Positions 17,351 through 27,032 of a stretch of 64,000 nucleotides of DNA are shown in pieces. Numbering within the stretch: the stretch's first letter is position 1; each line of letters begins with the position of its first letter. The notes below the pieces were generated by a model, which saw nothing but the letters and a program-made list of their open reading frames with translations, had not been told where the DNA came from and did no database searches. Origin of the DNA: Scytonema hofmannii PCC 7110 (GTDB taxonomy: Bacteria; Cyanobacteriota; Cyanobacteriia; Cyanobacteriales; Nostocaceae). Location of the stretch: NCBI RefSeq assembly GCF_000346485.2, contig NZ_KQ976354.1, positions 1,675,719-1,739,718 on the forward strand, in the 5' to 3' direction. The translations under genes and the position numbers were made by a program.

Positions 17351-20300
17351 CTATGCTAACCCACAAAGCCGATCGCGTAAAATCTCTGCTTGTTTTTCAG
17401 CTTCTGCCAAAGCATCTCTTGCTCCTTGTACTACATCTGGTGGTGCTTTATCGACAAATTTAGAATTGCTGAGTCTTTCACGCAAAGATTGAGCTTCGCT
17501 TTCTGCTTTGCTCAGGCTCCTTTCTAGCTTGACTCGCAACGTATCAACATCGACAACGCCTTTAAGAGGAATAACCACTTGCACCGTACCGACAACACCT
17601 GCGATCGCTTGTTCTGGTTCTTGAGGTTCAATTTGCGGTGGAGTTTCTACAGTCGTTGGAGGGAACCACTGCTCCCAGAATTTTTGTCTATCTGTTGCGA
17701 ACAAGATATTCTGGAAAACAAACCATACTGAATAAACAAAACCAATAACTTCAAAGAAAGTTCCAATGAAGGGGAGATCGTCTACTGCATCAGCGACAGC
17801 GAGACCAATTCTAAATATGTAGATAGCTCCGATAATTGCTACTATTGTTACCCAATTTATTGACAAGCTTTTGCCAGAAACCGTTGCTTTCTTCGGCTCG
17901 CCAGTCATGGTTAAATTCTCCACCTTAGCCAAATCTTTAATATAAGGCTGTCCTGCATGAAGAATTTGTTGTTCCTTTGTACTTTCGCTTTGTAAATTGA
18001 CTGTTATCATCGTCCCTGGTTTAATATCCGCCTCAGCCCGCAAGTTACGGATTGTACGAATTGTACCAAACAACAATTCAAACTGTTCCTCTAGAGCAGA
18101 GTCAATTAAGTTCGCATCTGCTTCCGGATAACGTTGTAAGGATAAACTTTGGTTAGAATCGGCTGGTTGCTGGGTAAGAGTATGCCAAATCTCCTCAGTA
18201 ATGTGAGGCATGAAGGGATGAAGTAATTTTAGAATGCCTTCTAAAACATAAGCAAGAGTTTGTTGTGCGACACGACGAGACTCCGGATTGGCATCTTTTT
18301 GCAAGCGAGATTTTACCAGTTCAATATACCAGTCGCAGAAATCACCCCAGATAAATTCATAAAGCCCTTTTGCTGCTTCCCCCAAACCGTAATGACTGAA
18401 GAAGTCATTTGTTTGTTTGACTACTTGATTGTAGCGGGAAAGAATCCAGCGATCGCTCAATTCCAATTTTGGATTTTGGATTGTGGATTGTGGATTATCG
18501 GACTCTAATGTTGGATTTTGGATTGTGGATTGTGGATTATCGGACTCCAATCCAAAATCTAAAATCGAAAATCCAAAATCGTCTAAATTCATCATGACAA
18601 AACGGGCTGCATTCCACAACTTGTTAGCAAAGTTGCGGGCTGCTTCTACGGATGGTGATTCATCTGTTTTGCGATTGTAATCCAACCGGATGTCTTGACC
18701 TGCGCCTGCGACTTCCTTAATAAGGGTGTAGCGCAAAGCATCAGTACCGTACTTGTCAATGAGGAGCAACGGATCGACACCATTACCAGCAGATTTGGAC
18801 ATTTTTTTGCCATTTTCATCCAACACCAAGCCGTGGATGTAAACTGATTTAAACGGCAGTTGTCCGGTAAAATGACCACCCATCATAGTCATTCTGGCAA
18901 CCCAGAAAAAGATGATGTCAAAACCTGTTACCAAAGTACTGGTAGGATAGTAAGTTGCTAGGTCTGGAGTTTGTTCGGGCCAACCTAAAGTTGAGAACGG
19001 CCATAACCCAGAAGAAAACCAAGTATCAAGCACATCTGGGTCTTGCTCTATCTTGACATTTTCACCAAATTGTGCCAGCAACTTCTCTCTTGCTTCTGCT
19101 TCTGACTTGGCGACTACAAAAGGTGTATTGTCTGAGATTTCTCCCCCCGTTTCGCTGACAGCGTACCAAGCAGGAATTTGGTGTCCCCACCAGAGTTGAC
19201 GGGAAATACACCAATCTTTTAGTTTCACCAACCAGTCACGATACACCTTTGTCCAGCGTTGGGGAACAAACTCCGGAGAATTTTTCTGGTCGAGGAACTC
19301 TAGTGCTCTATCAGCCATCGGGCGAATATCAACAAACCACTGGGTGGAGAGGAGAGGTTCAACGGGAACTTTACCTCGCTCGCTATAAGGAACGGAATGT
19401 TTGTAATCTTCTACTTTCACCAAAAACCCATCAGTTTCTAGGCGAGAAACTACATTCTTTCTAGCAACAAAGCGATCTTGTCCTTGGAAGGAACCAGCAT
19501 TCTCATTGAGAGTACCGTCCTTATTCATAATGTTAATAAACGGCAAGTTGTGACGCTGTCCCATTTCAAAGTCATTGAGATCGTGGGCGGGAGTGACTTT
19601 CACGCAACCCGTTCCAAAAGTAGGGTCAACTAACTCATCACCAATGATGGGAATTTCCCGATTCATAATGGGTAGAGTGAGGGTTTTCCCAATCAAATGC
19701 TGATAGCGATCGTCGCTTGGGTTGACAGCCACAGCAGTATCACCCAACATTGTTTCCGGACGAGTTGTAGCGACTTCCACATAACCAGAACCGTCAGTTA
19801 GGGGATAGCGGAAGTGCCATAAGCGACCGTCCACCTCTTTTAAGTCTACTTCCAAATCGGAGACAGCTGATTGTGACTCCGGACACCAGTTGACCAAATA
19901 TTTACCGCGATAAATTAGCCCTTCTTCATAGAGACTTGTAAAAGCATGAGCTACAGCTTTAGATAAACCTTCATCTAATGTAAACCGTTCCCGAGTCCAA
20001 TCTACAGATACTCCTAAACGCCGCAATTGATTGACAATTGTTCCTCCTGATTCTGCTTTCCATTGCCAAGCACGTTCTAGAAATTTGTCGCGTCCCAACT
20101 CATAGCGAGTTTTTCCTTCTGCTTTGAGTTGCTTTTCCAGAATTGTTTGTACGGCGATACTGGCGTGGTCTGTTCCGGGGAGATAAAGGGCGTTGAGTCC
20201 TTTCATTCTATGGTAGCGCACGAGGGTGTCAATGAGTGAATTGTCGAAGGCGTGACCCATGTGCAGGCTACCTGTAACGTTAGGTGGCGGAATAACTATG

Positions 20301-20431
20301 CAGTAGGATTGACTGTTTTGGTTGGCGTCGGCTTTGTATGTTTGGTTTTCTTCCCAGAATTTTTGCCATTTGGCTTCTGTGGAGAAGGGTTCGTAAAGAC
20401 TTGGGAGGTTTGTGTTTGTTGTTGCGGTCAT
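17351..20431 (-). CDS. valS: Valyl-tRNA synthetase with membrane-anchoring CAAD domain
   Basis: 1026 residues. Class I synthetase: '[14 protein letters not shown]' (HIGH box, residues ~48-61), editing CP1 domain with '[15 protein letters not shown]', '[12 protein letters not shown]', anticodon-binding domain, and C-terminal coiled-coil arm ('[20 protein letters not shown]'). Between the anticodon domain and the arm (residues ~842-925) is a CAAD domain with two hydrophobic helices ('[20 protein letters not shown]' and '[20 protein letters not shown]'), known in cyanobacteria to attach aminoacyl-tRNA synthetases to thylakoid membranes. Residues ~617-655 are a low-complexity insert translated from a TTGGATT-type tandem repeat ('NPQSTIQNP' twice). 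Start ATG 20431. Confidence 0.95.
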   Translation of the reverse strand: MTATTNTNLPSLYEPFSTEAKWQKFWEENQTYKADANQNSQSYCIVIPPPNVTGSLHMGHAFDNSLIDTLVRYHRMKGLNALYLPGTDHASIAVQTILEKQLKAEGKTRYELGRDKFLERAWQWKAESGGTIVNQLRRLGVSVDWTRERFTLDEGLSKAVAHAFTSLYEEGLIYRGKYLVNWCPESQSAVSDLEVDLKEVDGRLWHFRYPLTDGSGYVEVATTRPETMLGDTAVAVNPSDDRYQHLIGKTLTLPIMNREIPIIGDELVDPTFGTGCVKVTPAHDLNDFEMGQRHNLPFINIMNKDGTLNENAGSFQGQDRFVARKNVVSRLETDGFLVKVEDYKHSVPYSERGKVPVEPLLSTQWFVDIRPMADRALEFLDQKNSPEFVPQRWTKVYRDWLVKLKDWCISRQLWWGHQIPAWYAVSETGGEISDNTPFVVAKSEAEAREKLLAQFGENVKIEQDPDVLDTWFSSGLWPFSTLGWPEQTPDLATYYPTSTLVTGFDIIFFWVARMTMMGGHFTGQLPFKSVYIHGLVLDENGKKMSKSAGNGVDPLLLIDKYGTDALRYTLIKEVAGAGQDIRLDYNRKTDESPSVEAARNFANKLWNAARFVMMNLDDFGFSILDFGLESDNPQSTIQNPTLESDNPQSTIQNPKLELSDRWILSRYNQVVKQTNDFFSHYGLGEAAKGLYEFIWGDFCDWYIELVKSRLQKDANPESRRVAQQTLAYVLEGILKLLHPFMPHITEEIWHTLTQQPADSNQSLSLQRYPEADANLIDSALEEQFELLFGTIRTIRNLRAEADIKPGTMITVNLQSESTKEQQILHAGQPYIKDLAKVENLTMTGEPKKATVSGKSLSINWVTIVAIIGAIYIFRIGLAVADAVDDLPFIGTFFEVIGFVYSVWFVFQNILFATDRQKFWEQWFPPTTVETPPQIEPQEPEQAIAGVVGTVQVVIPLKGVVDVDTLRVKLERSLSKAESEAQSLRERLSNSKFVDKAPPDVVQGARDALAEAEKQAEILRDRLCGLA
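18473..18580. repeat. TTGGATT-type tandem repeat inside valS coding sequence
   Basis: Imperfect units of TTTTGGATTGTGGATTGTGGATTATCGGACTC, about 49-50 bp, occur twice in tandem, followed by related AATCCAAAATC units. On the minus strand this reads in frame as '(L)[12 protein letters not shown]' twice. The same family, non-coding, occurs at 49560-49596 and 58043-58082. Confidence 0.85.
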
Positions 20432-20499
20432 GCTGGGAAAACTATCAGTGGAAGGACTTTTTTAAATTTTGCCACAGGCTTTGAGGAGTGAAAGAGGAA

Positions 20500-20907
20500 A
20501 TGAACCGCAAAGACGCAAAGAGCGCGAAGGAAGAGGTAGAAGGATTGGCTTATCAGACAATTGGAGCAGCGATTGAGGTACATCGGATGTTGGGACCTGG
20601 GTTTCTGGAGTCGGTTTATCACCAAGCATTGAGGCTGGAATTGACGATGCGGGGTATCCCTCACAAATCTAAATATCCCATAGCGATCGCTTACAAAGGT
20701 CATCAAGTTGGTGAGGGCGAATTAGATTTTTTTGTTGGCGATACTCTTGTTGTTGAATTGAAAGCAGTTGAGAGGTTAACCCCCATTCACGAGGCTCAAG
20801 TCATTTCATATCTAAAAATAACCAACCAATCCCTCGCCCTTCTCATCAACTTTAACGTTCCCATTCTCAAAGAAGGTATAAAGCGAATAATACTCTCTTC
20901 TTCTTAA
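20500..20907 (+). CDS. GxxExxY family protein (PD-(D/E)XK nuclease fold)
   Basis: 135 residues from ATG 20500 (a GTG at 20488 is in frame). Carries the family signature 'GPGFLESVYHQAL' (GxxExxY), then 'GEGELDFFVGDTLVVELKAV', the D...ExK catalytic core. Biological role of the family is unknown; nuclease activity is inferred from fold. The first eleven codons ('MNRKDAKSAKE') are encoded by one arm of a long inverted repeat whose other arm lies just past the stop codon (20913-20943), so the gene is packed inside a repeat-bounded unit. Divergent from valS. Confidence 0.85.
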   Translation: MNRKDAKSAKEEVEGLAYQTIGAAIEVHRMLGPGFLESVYHQALRLELTMRGIPHKSKYPIAIAYKGHQVGEGELDFFVGDTLVVELKAVERLTPIHEAQVISYLKITNQSLALLINFNVPILKEGIKRIILSSS

Positions 20908-20943
20908 CTCTTTCTTCGCGCTCTTTGCGTCTTTGCGGTTCAT
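20500..20943. repeat. Inverted repeat pair bracketing the GxxExxY gene
   Basis: Left arm 20500-20530 and right arm 20913-20943 match as inverted repeats over about 30 bases (core CCGCAAAGACGCAAAGAGCG). The 444-bp unit contains exactly one gene. Related 'CCGCCAAGACGCCAAGAGCG' sequence occurs at 51793-51812. Confidence 0.8.
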
Positions 20944-21013
20944 TAAACAAAAAACGAAATTCGTCGCACCATCCTTGTAGTCATCTAAACTGCTCAATAA
21001 CACCCTTTTATTT

Positions 21014-21295
21014 ATGAAACTAAAACCCAGTTTACTTCAATTCATCGTCATCGGCATGACAATATCCCTACTAGCGTCCTGCACCAGAGTTCCAGAAACC
21101 ACTCAGTCGTGCAACAATTTACAAGCACAGTCATCTTACGAATGCAATAACTCCGGTAGCGGTAGCAGTGGAATTTACCACGGAGGATCTGGGTATCGAT
21201 ACCGTAGTCATAAAGGTAGTTCAAGCTATTCCCCGTCTCGCGTGGGTCGTTCTGGATTTGGTAGTTTTGGTCGTGGTGCTAGCGCAGGTGGTTAA
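21014..21295 (+). CDS. Small Ser/Gly-rich lipoprotein, YgiB-like
   Basis: 93 residues. Signal peptide with n-region 'MKLKPS', hydrophobic core 'LLQFIVIGMTISLL' and lipobox 'LLASC' (Cys23), so a lipoprotein. The mature part has two more Cys and a Gly/Ser/Arg/Tyr-rich tail ending 'SGFGSFGRGASAGG', reminiscent of the Gly-rich C-terminus of Escherichia coli YgiB (DUF1190). The gene immediately downstream (4 bp) is a YgiC-type ATP-grasp protein, reproducing the ygiB-ygiC pairing; this context supports the call. Confidence 0.65.
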   Translation: MKLKPSLLQFIVIGMTISLLASCTRVPETTQSCNNLQAQSSYECNNSGSGSSGIYHGGSGYRYRSHKGSSSYSPSRVGRSGFGSFGRGASAGG

Positions 21296-21299
21296 GAAT

Positions 21300-22562
21300 A
21301 TGGATATTTTTAACAGCCCTCAAAGAAAGCGGTTCTTTCAATCAATGAAAATGGGCTGGTATAATGTTTGCCCAATTGAGGAAGGAACGGGTATCCCTCT
21401 GACTGACCAAGAATCGCCATACGCTTTGTATTACTGTCACAAAGTTCCGCCACAAACCATACAAGAAATCAAGCACGCATCTGAATTGGTTGGTAGTGTT
21501 TTGATGGAAGCTTGGTCTATTGTCCGCACGCTTGATGAAGAAACTTTGCTTTACTATGGCTTTCCTCAAGATGCTATTAAGGTAGTAAAACACGATTCTC
21601 TCGCACCATTTTGTATGCGGCTGGATTGGTGCTGGAATGAAGGGACAGGTGTAAAAAAGGTTATAGAAACAAATCCTCAAACTCCTAGCTTTTGGTTTGA
21701 GTGTACTGAGGGTAATGGCAAAGTTGCTGAACATTTTGAATTACAAGACCCTGTATTTAATACTCAAAATATATTAAGTTTATCGCTCAATCAACATATA
21801 CAAAGAGCAGCATTATTGCTGAATAAAAGCGTTCAGGAATGTCGTATTGCTTTTACAGCATTAAATAATGCTGAGGATTTGGGTACTATGCGATGGTTAA
21901 GTAAAAAAAATAAGCATAAAAGTGCTGTTTTACCGCTAGAGTATCTCCGCATTAAAGACGGTGAATACCTGTTTGATTCTAGAACAGGGAAATCTATAGA
22001 TATATTGTTTATGTGGTATCCCATCGAATGGCTGATCTATGATACTGATGATAAGGGTGAAAGATTATGGTCTGCTCTTGAGCAACTGATTTTAGAGAAG
22101 AAAATTGTTATTGTTAACTTTGGTTCTGCTTTTGCATTGCAGCCTAAAAGTATATTTGCTTTGATTACAGATTTGGGATTGGATTTTTTTAGTAATAGAG
22201 ATGCTGAAACAATTTTTGATTATTTTCCTAGAACATCAATGATGCCAGAAAAAATAGGTAATTCATACTTTGCTAAACCTATTTTGGGACGAGAAGGTGC
22301 AGGAGGATTTGCGGTCAAATCAGGCGAGGTTGCTGTTCGCAGTCACAGTAATGACCCGTGGTATACTGAACAGGATTATGTTTATCAGGAGTTATTGGAA
22401 CTTCCCTCTTTAGAAATTGCTCAACAATCTATGACTGTCGTTTGGGGAGCATGGTTGTACAATAACGGTCAAGATGAATTGGTGTCGGGTGGTGTAGGAA
22501 TGCGTGTTTCTGAGGGGACAATTACAGATAATATTTCCTATTGGTGTCCTATTGGATGTTAG
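21300..22562 (+). CDS. Glutathionylspermidine synthase-like ATP-grasp protein (YgiC family)
   Basis: 420 residues from ATG 21300; the frame is open from 21168 but that part overlaps the lipoprotein gene. ATP-grasp ligase of the GSP_synth family: 'IETNPQTPSFWFECTEGNGK' (acidic substrate-binding region), 'MWYPIEWLIYD', 'VNFGSAFALQPKSIFALI', 'FAKPILGREGAGGFAVKSGE' (ATP-grasp lid/Gly-rich region), 'WGAWLYNNGQDELVSGGVGM' (C-terminal acidic/Gly end). YgiC homologues lack the amidase half of true GspSA and their natural substrate is uncertain. Part of a four-gene plus-strand run 21014-24879. Confidence 0.85.
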   Translation: MDIFNSPQRKRFFQSMKMGWYNVCPIEEGTGIPLTDQESPYALYYCHKVPPQTIQEIKHASELVGSVLMEAWSIVRTLDEETLLYYGFPQDAIKVVKHDSLAPFCMRLDWCWNEGTGVKKVIETNPQTPSFWFECTEGNGKVAEHFELQDPVFNTQNILSLSLNQHIQRAALLLNKSVQECRIAFTALNNAEDLGTMRWLSKKNKHKSAVLPLEYLRIKDGEYLFDSRTGKSIDILFMWYPIEWLIYDTDDKGERLWSALEQLILEKKIVIVNFGSAFALQPKSIFALITDLGLDFFSNRDAETIFDYFPRTSMMPEKIGNSYFAKPILGREGAGGFAVKSGEVAVRSHSNDPWYTEQDYVYQELLELPSLEIAQQSMTVVWGAWLYNNGQDELVSGGVGMRVSEGTITDNISYWCPIGC

Positions 22563-22580
22563 ATATAATCAGTTCATAAT

Positions 22581-23861
22581 ATGGAAAAGCAAACTAAATC
22601 TACTTCTCCTTGGGCGTTCATTCCTACTTTGTATTTTGCTTCTGGAATTCCCTATGTCATTGTCAATACAATTTCTGTCATTTTTTACAAGAAATTAGGT
22701 GTAGATAATACTCAAATTGCCTTTTGGACGAGTTTGCTTTATCTTCCCTGGGTTATTAAAATGTTCTGGAGTCCAATTGTTGATACTTACTGGACTAAAA
22801 GAACATGGATAGTTGTGACTCAATTTGCTATGTTCTGTTGTTTGGCTTTGGTGGCTTTTTCGTTACAATTGTCAAATTTCTTTTTTATTTCTTTAGCTGC
22901 ATTGACTGTTGGAGCATTTATTTCTGCAACTTATGATATTGCAACAGATGGTTTCTATTTACTGGCTTTGAATCCAGGTGAACAAGCTTTTTTTGTGGGT
23001 ATTCGCTCGCTTTTTTATCGCATTGCTCTTATTTTTGGTTCTGGTTTTTTGGTGGTTTTAGCAGGGATACTGGAAGAAAAGTATCTGAATAGTATTCCTT
23101 TAAGTTGGAGTCTATCTATTGGTTTATCGTCTCTAGTCTTAGCAATATTGTTTATCTTTCATCGGATTTTTTTGCCTTTTCCTGAAGGTAGCGATCGCAG
23201 ACCGTTAGAAGTCACATCAAATATTTCTTTTTTTGAGATTATTTTTTCTTATTTTAGACAGAGAAAGATTGTAGCTATCTTAGCATTTATCTTGCTTTAC
23301 AGATTTGGTGAGGCAATGTTGCTCAAAATAGCGCAATTGTTTTTATTGGATCAACCAGAAGCTGGAGGATTGGGATTATCAACATCAACTGTAGGTTTAG
23401 TCTACGGTACGTTTGGGGTTCTTTCTTTGATTGTGGGAGGAATTACAGGTGGGATGGTTATTTCAAAGTATGGATTGAAAAAATGTCTTTTGCCAATGGC
23501 TTTGGCATTGAATCTACCGGATCTATTCTATGTGTATATGGCTTATGTTAAACCATCTCTGCCTCTTGTTTATGCTTTAGTTTCTTTTGAGCAGTTGGGA
23601 TATGGTTTTGGATTCACTGCTTTTAGTGTTTATTTGATGTGTATTTCTCAAGGGGAGTATAAAACTTCTCATTTTGCCATCTCTACAGGTATTATGGCTT
23701 TGGGTATCATGCTACCTGGGTTAATTAGCGGTTATATTCAAGCACAAGTAGGATATCTATTATTTTTTATATTGGTATGTTTGTTGACGGTTCCTGGTAT
23801 GATATCTCTATTTTTTATTCCTTTGGATGAAGGAACCGCAACAGTGACCAGTGACCAGTGA
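22581..23861 (+). CDS. AmpG-like MFS transporter
   Basis: 426 residues with about twelve hydrophobic segments. N-terminal 'WAFIPTLYFASGIPYVIVNT' and 'LPWVIKMFWSPIVDTYWTKR' match the PAT/AmpG branch of the MFS, as does 'ATYDIATDGFYLLAL'. E. coli AmpG imports anhydromuropeptides; the relevance here is inferred from the adjacent BadF-type kinase, which in other bacteria phosphorylates amino sugars. Starts 18 bp after the YgiC-like gene. The last residues 'TSDQ' and the stop codon come from an AGTGACC tandem repeat that has replaced the native 3' end or been fixed there. Confidence 0.85.
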   Translation: MEKQTKSTSPWAFIPTLYFASGIPYVIVNTISVIFYKKLGVDNTQIAFWTSLLYLPWVIKMFWSPIVDTYWTKRTWIVVTQFAMFCCLALVAFSLQLSNFFFISLAALTVGAFISATYDIATDGFYLLALNPGEQAFFVGIRSLFYRIALIFGSGFLVVLAGILEEKYLNSIPLSWSLSIGLSSLVLAILFIFHRIFLPFPEGSDRRPLEVTSNISFFEIIFSYFRQRKIVAILAFILLYRFGEAMLLKIAQLFLLDQPEAGGLGLSTSTVGLVYGTFGVLSLIVGGITGGMVISKYGLKKCLLPMALALNLPDLFYVYMAYVKPSLPLVYALVSFEQLGYGFGFTAFSVYLMCISQGEYKTSHFAISTGIMALGIMLPGLISGYIQAQVGYLLFFILVCLLTVPGMISLFFIPLDEGTATVTSDQ

Positions 23862-23877
23862 CCAGTGACCAGTGACC
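23843..23877. repeat. Five tandem AGTGACC heptamers
   Basis: Five exact copies of AGTGACC span the stop codon of the MFS gene and the start region of the kinase gene. Same family as tracts at 46283-46306, 49617-49640 and 50952-50980. Confidence 0.9.
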
Positions 23878-23889
23878 AATGACAAAGTT

Positions 23890-24879
23890 ATGAATTATGT
23901 TTTAGGAATTGATGGTGGTGGAAGTAAAACTGTTTGCGTTTTGATGGATGAGACAGGACAAGTTTTAGGTCGCGGTGAATCTGGTGCGTCGAATTATCAA
24001 AGTATAGGTATTCAGGCTGCATTACAAGCTATTGAGTCTGCTATTTATGGTGCAGCTGTTGAGGCGCTGAAGTTGACTTCTGATATTAGGGTGAAAGCCA
24101 TTTGCTTGGGATTGGCTGGTGTAGGTCGAGATGAGGATATTGAAGTTGTAGAAGGTTTGGTGCTCGATCTGCAAAATAGTGGCTTGCTTCCTATTGCTTG
24201 GGATTTGATTTGTAGAAAATACAAGAATTCTAATATTGTTATTTGCAATGATGCTTTGATTGCTTTAGTTGGAGGAGTTGGTTGTCCTGTGGGAATTGTG
24301 GTTGCTGCTGGAACTGGTTCTATAGTTTTTGGTCGCAACCATCAGGGAGATATTAAGCGAGTTGGTGGTTGGGGATATGTTTTGGGTGATGAGGGAAGTG
24401 CTTATAAAATAGCTGTGGCTGGTATGCAAGCAGCATTAAAGTCATATGATGGACGTGAGGTTTCTACCAGTCTTGTTGAGGTTTTGAAACAACATCTCGG
24501 TCTGGCGAGTATTGAGGATTTAATAGAGGTTGTCTATCGCAGGGGTTGGGGTGTGAAGGAGATAGCTGCTTTGGCTCCTCTTGTTGATGGTGCTGCTGTT
24601 TGTGGTGATGAAACTGCTAATAGAATTATTGATGATGCTGTGAAGGAGTTGATACGGGCGACTGGTACAGTTATTGATGCGATTTTTAGTCAGCGAGAAC
24701 TTTTTGAAGTTGTGACTGCGGGGAGTGTTTGGTTGGGGAAATCTAAGATGCGCGATAAATTTGCTCAATCAATTCGTACTATGTTTCCGACAGCAAGAGT
24801 GATTTTTCCTCGTCATGAACCTGCTTATGGTGCTGGGTTGTTGGCGTTGCAGAGGTTGGCGGAGGAAGAAATTTCATGA
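23890..24879 (+). CDS. BadF/BadG/BcrA/BcrD-type ATPase, probable N-acetylglucosamine kinase
   Basis: 329 residues from ATG 23890; a GTG at 23872 lies within the heptamer repeat and is rejected. ASKHA fold: phosphate-1 'VLGIDGGGSKTVCVLMD', 'NIVICNDALIAL' (catalytic Asp region), 'GIVVAAGTGSIVFG' (phosphate-2), 'RVGGWGYVLGDEGSAYKIAV' (sugar-binding signature of GlcNAc kinase-like members), adenosine motif near 'VVTAGSVWLGKS'. Together with the AmpG-like transporter it suggests recycling of cell-wall amino sugars; substrate not proven. Confidence 0.85.
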   Translation: MNYVLGIDGGGSKTVCVLMDETGQVLGRGESGASNYQSIGIQAALQAIESAIYGAAVEALKLTSDIRVKAICLGLAGVGRDEDIEVVEGLVLDLQNSGLLPIAWDLICRKYKNSNIVICNDALIALVGGVGCPVGIVVAAGTGSIVFGRNHQGDIKRVGGWGYVLGDEGSAYKIAVAGMQAALKSYDGREVSTSLVEVLKQHLGLASIEDLIEVVYRRGWGVKEIAALAPLVDGAAVCGDETANRIIDDAVKELIRATGTVIDAIFSQRELFEVVTAGSVWLGKSKMRDKFAQSIRTMFPTARVIFPRHEPAYGAGLLALQRLAEEEIS

Positions 24880-24991
24880 ACCTTACTAGGCGCAGAGGAG
24901 TTGGCTAGCAACTTGAATAAGAGAAGATTTGAAATTAGACTCCCCTCTTGCTGGTATTTTAAGGTTATTAGAAGAAGCTCAGTGTATGCCA

Positions 24992-26464
24992 TTATTTATA
25001 ATGACTTCCAACAATGTGCTCATATAGATTAAACATATTTTGGATCTCACGAGTCATTTCCTGACGTAAATTCCACGGTAATAAGACTTCAACTTTTGCT
25101 CCTAAAGCTCGTAACCATCTGATAACGTAATAATCTGTAACTCGATAATTGACTTGGTAATATGCATCGCTACTCGGACGAGATTGGAGAAGATTTAAAA
25201 TTACCTGCCGATGTTCTTGGTTGAGTATATGCTGTTGAAGAAGGGGAAATATTTGCTCGTAAGTAATTTTTACAAAAGTATCATGAATACTAATTCCATC
25301 GATATAGCGCTGATGGAAGTCTTGGTCAAATCGTAATATCATTAATGATTTTTCTTTATAAAAATCACATCCCCAAGCTTCTTTTAATTTGGTGTTGATG
25401 GTTTTGGGAGTTGGTAATTGATGATTATCATTGATTTCTTTTAAAATTTGTGGAACACGAATATCTTGCCAAGATAATTCTTCTATACGTTGTGAGATAA
25501 TTCGATCCAGACGATATTTGTACCAGTTAATATCATTGTGGGGAGTCGTTCCATAGGCACACAGATATTTAGCACGCTCCATAAAATAAATACAGACTGG
25601 ATAAACAACGCACTCTTTAACTTGATTTTTATGGGCGCTATGGTATGTAAAAAGTAAAGGTGGAACGTTGTCATAGTTCCAAATTTCCTGCAATTGGCTT
25701 TGAATTTCATCTACAGCATCTTGTGTTGGACTAGAATCGGGAACGACATAATCAACATAGAGAAATATACGATGATTATCCTCATCTATTTCCTCCTCGG
25801 AAAATTCTTCAGCTAATACGGGTAAATTGGGGTCGAGGAAGCTAAACAAACCTAAAGTCCCTGCTAAATAAGCTTGTTTCTTCATACTTAAACTTGTTTG
25901 AGGGGTGATATTTTCCGCAATCTTCCAACTTGGGAATGTTTGCGATAAGCTGGGTACAGCGGCGCTGCCATGCGATCGCTGATAATATTTGCTTCTACCA
26001 GTATTATGTTGACTTCTTTGTAGGTAATTACGACTGACTAATAATTCAAAATCACTTTGTAAAGATTTACGAACCTGGGCAAATAATCTTTCTTGGAGAA
26101 TTTTTTCCAGTTCCGATTTAGCTATGGGTATTTGTGCTTGTAAAGAATCCTGCCATTTGTCAATGGGGACTTCCAACTCTAATAGCCATTGTCTGGTTGT
26201 TTTAGTGCAAGCACAATTCAAATCTTGATGGTTAAGAATATCTGCTTGCTTCTCATCCTTGTGGGTTTCGGTAAAAAAAGCTTCACGCCAATCTGCGTAA
26301 GTAAAAGGGTCTAGGAGCTTGGAGTAGCAATTTTTGCTATATAACCACCGTAATAATGCCCATATTCTAATTGCACGTGTCAAATTTTGGCTTTGGTCGA
26401 GGGAACCCTTGACGAGTTTTTGTAAAAGGTTAAAATCTGGATAGCCTTTGAATATGGTATTCAT
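24992..26464 (-). CDS. TIGR03985-type CRISPR-associated WYL regulator
   Basis: 490 residues, ATG 26464. Recognised from 'YPDFNLLQKLVKGSLDQSQN' at the N-terminus and the central WYL-like part ('IYFMERAKYLCAYG', 'INWYKYRLDRI') found in a cyanobacterial family co-located with type III CRISPR loci. WYL domains sense nucleotide-type ligands and control transcription. It is divergent from the CARF/type III-D genes across a 115-bp intergenic region, so it probably controls that promoter. The frame is intact, unlike many genes to its right. Confidence 0.8.
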   Translation of the reverse strand: MNTIFKGYPDFNLLQKLVKGSLDQSQNLTRAIRIWALLRWLYSKNCYSKLLDPFTYADWREAFFTETHKDEKQADILNHQDLNCACTKTTRQWLLELEVPIDKWQDSLQAQIPIAKSELEKILQERLFAQVRKSLQSDFELLVSRNYLQRSQHNTGRSKYYQRSHGSAAVPSLSQTFPSWKIAENITPQTSLSMKKQAYLAGTLGLFSFLDPNLPVLAEEFSEEEIDEDNHRIFLYVDYVVPDSSPTQDAVDEIQSQLQEIWNYDNVPPLLFTYHSAHKNQVKECVVYPVCIYFMERAKYLCAYGTTPHNDINWYKYRLDRIISQRIEELSWQDIRVPQILKEINDNHQLPTPKTINTKLKEAWGCDFYKEKSLMILRFDQDFHQRYIDGISIHDTFVKITYEQIFPLLQQHILNQEHRQVILNLLQSRPSSDAYYQVNYRVTDYYVIRWLRALGAKVEVLLPWNLRQEMTREIQNMFNLYEHIVGSHYK

Positions 26465-26579
26465 AACAGTTTGAGCTATTTGGTCAATTGTTTATAGATT
26501 AGCAGATCTTCGGAAGGGGGTATTTCCGATGGTATGCCATAATGGGCTTGGCAATTTTGAGAGTAGATAAATTTACCGT
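26465..26579. promoter_or_regulatory. Divergent promoter region of the WYL regulator and type III-D remnant operon
   Basis: 115 bp between two diverging starts (ATG 26464 minus, ATG 26580 plus). Both promoters must lie here. I cannot assign an operator by eye; a partial inverted repeat 'GGTATTTCCGATGGTATGCC' area around 26518-26538 is worth testing. Confidence 0.5.
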
Positions 26580-27032
26580 ATGAGTACATCTGAGTTTGAT
26601 AAGTATAAAGTAGACCACTTGTTTTTGCTGATTGGTGAGAATCCTTTACCTAACTACGTTGCAGCAAAAATGCTGTTGAATGAAGGTGGAACTGTGTATC
26701 TAGTACATAGTACCGATACAGCAAGTAAAGCTGATTGCTTAAGCAGAAGTTTAAAACATCTAAATATACAATTTATTTCGTTAGCAAAAAAAGAAGCGGA
26801 TTCCTACTTTATTTGGAACAAAATCAAAAATAAAGTTGAAGAGATTGTTAAAACAAATCCAATTCATACTTTTGGCTTAAATTATACAGGTGGTACTAAG
26901 GCAATGTCCGTCCATGCTTATCGAGGATTGTTAGATGCTGTAGGTATTCACAATCCTCAATTTAGTTATTTGGACGCTCGAAGCTTACATATGGCCTGTA
27001 CCTCGTTCTTGGTTGAAAAAGAAGGACGATGA
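26580..27032 (+). CDS. CARF-domain protein, probably truncated (DUF1887/Can-like N-terminus)
   Basis: 150 residues. 'HLFLLIGENPLPNYVAAKML' then 'GGTVYLVHSTDTASKADCL' is the first Rossmann-like half of a CARF domain, and 'FGLNYTGGTKAMSVHAYRGL' is the cyclic-oligoadenylate-binding signature (N-x-TGGTK-xM) of the DUF1887/Card1-like CARF family. Members normally continue with a nuclease domain; here the frame ends at 27032 directly before a csx10 fragment. So the effector part is missing, probably removed by the same deletion that took cas10 and the 5' end of csx10. Could bind cOA without cleaving anything. Confidence 0.7.
   Translation: MSTSEFDKYKVDHLFLLIGENPLPNYVAAKMLLNEGGTVYLVHSTDTASKADCLSRSLKHLNIQFISLAKKEADSYFIWNKIKNKVEEIVKTNPIHTFGLNYTGGTKAMSVHAYRGLLDAVGIHNPQFSYLDARSLHMACTSFLVEKEGR

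Noticed and set aside
21168-21299. N-terminal extension of the YgiC-like protein
   Set aside because: It overlaps the lipoprotein gene in another frame; ATG 21300 begins right after that gene's stop.
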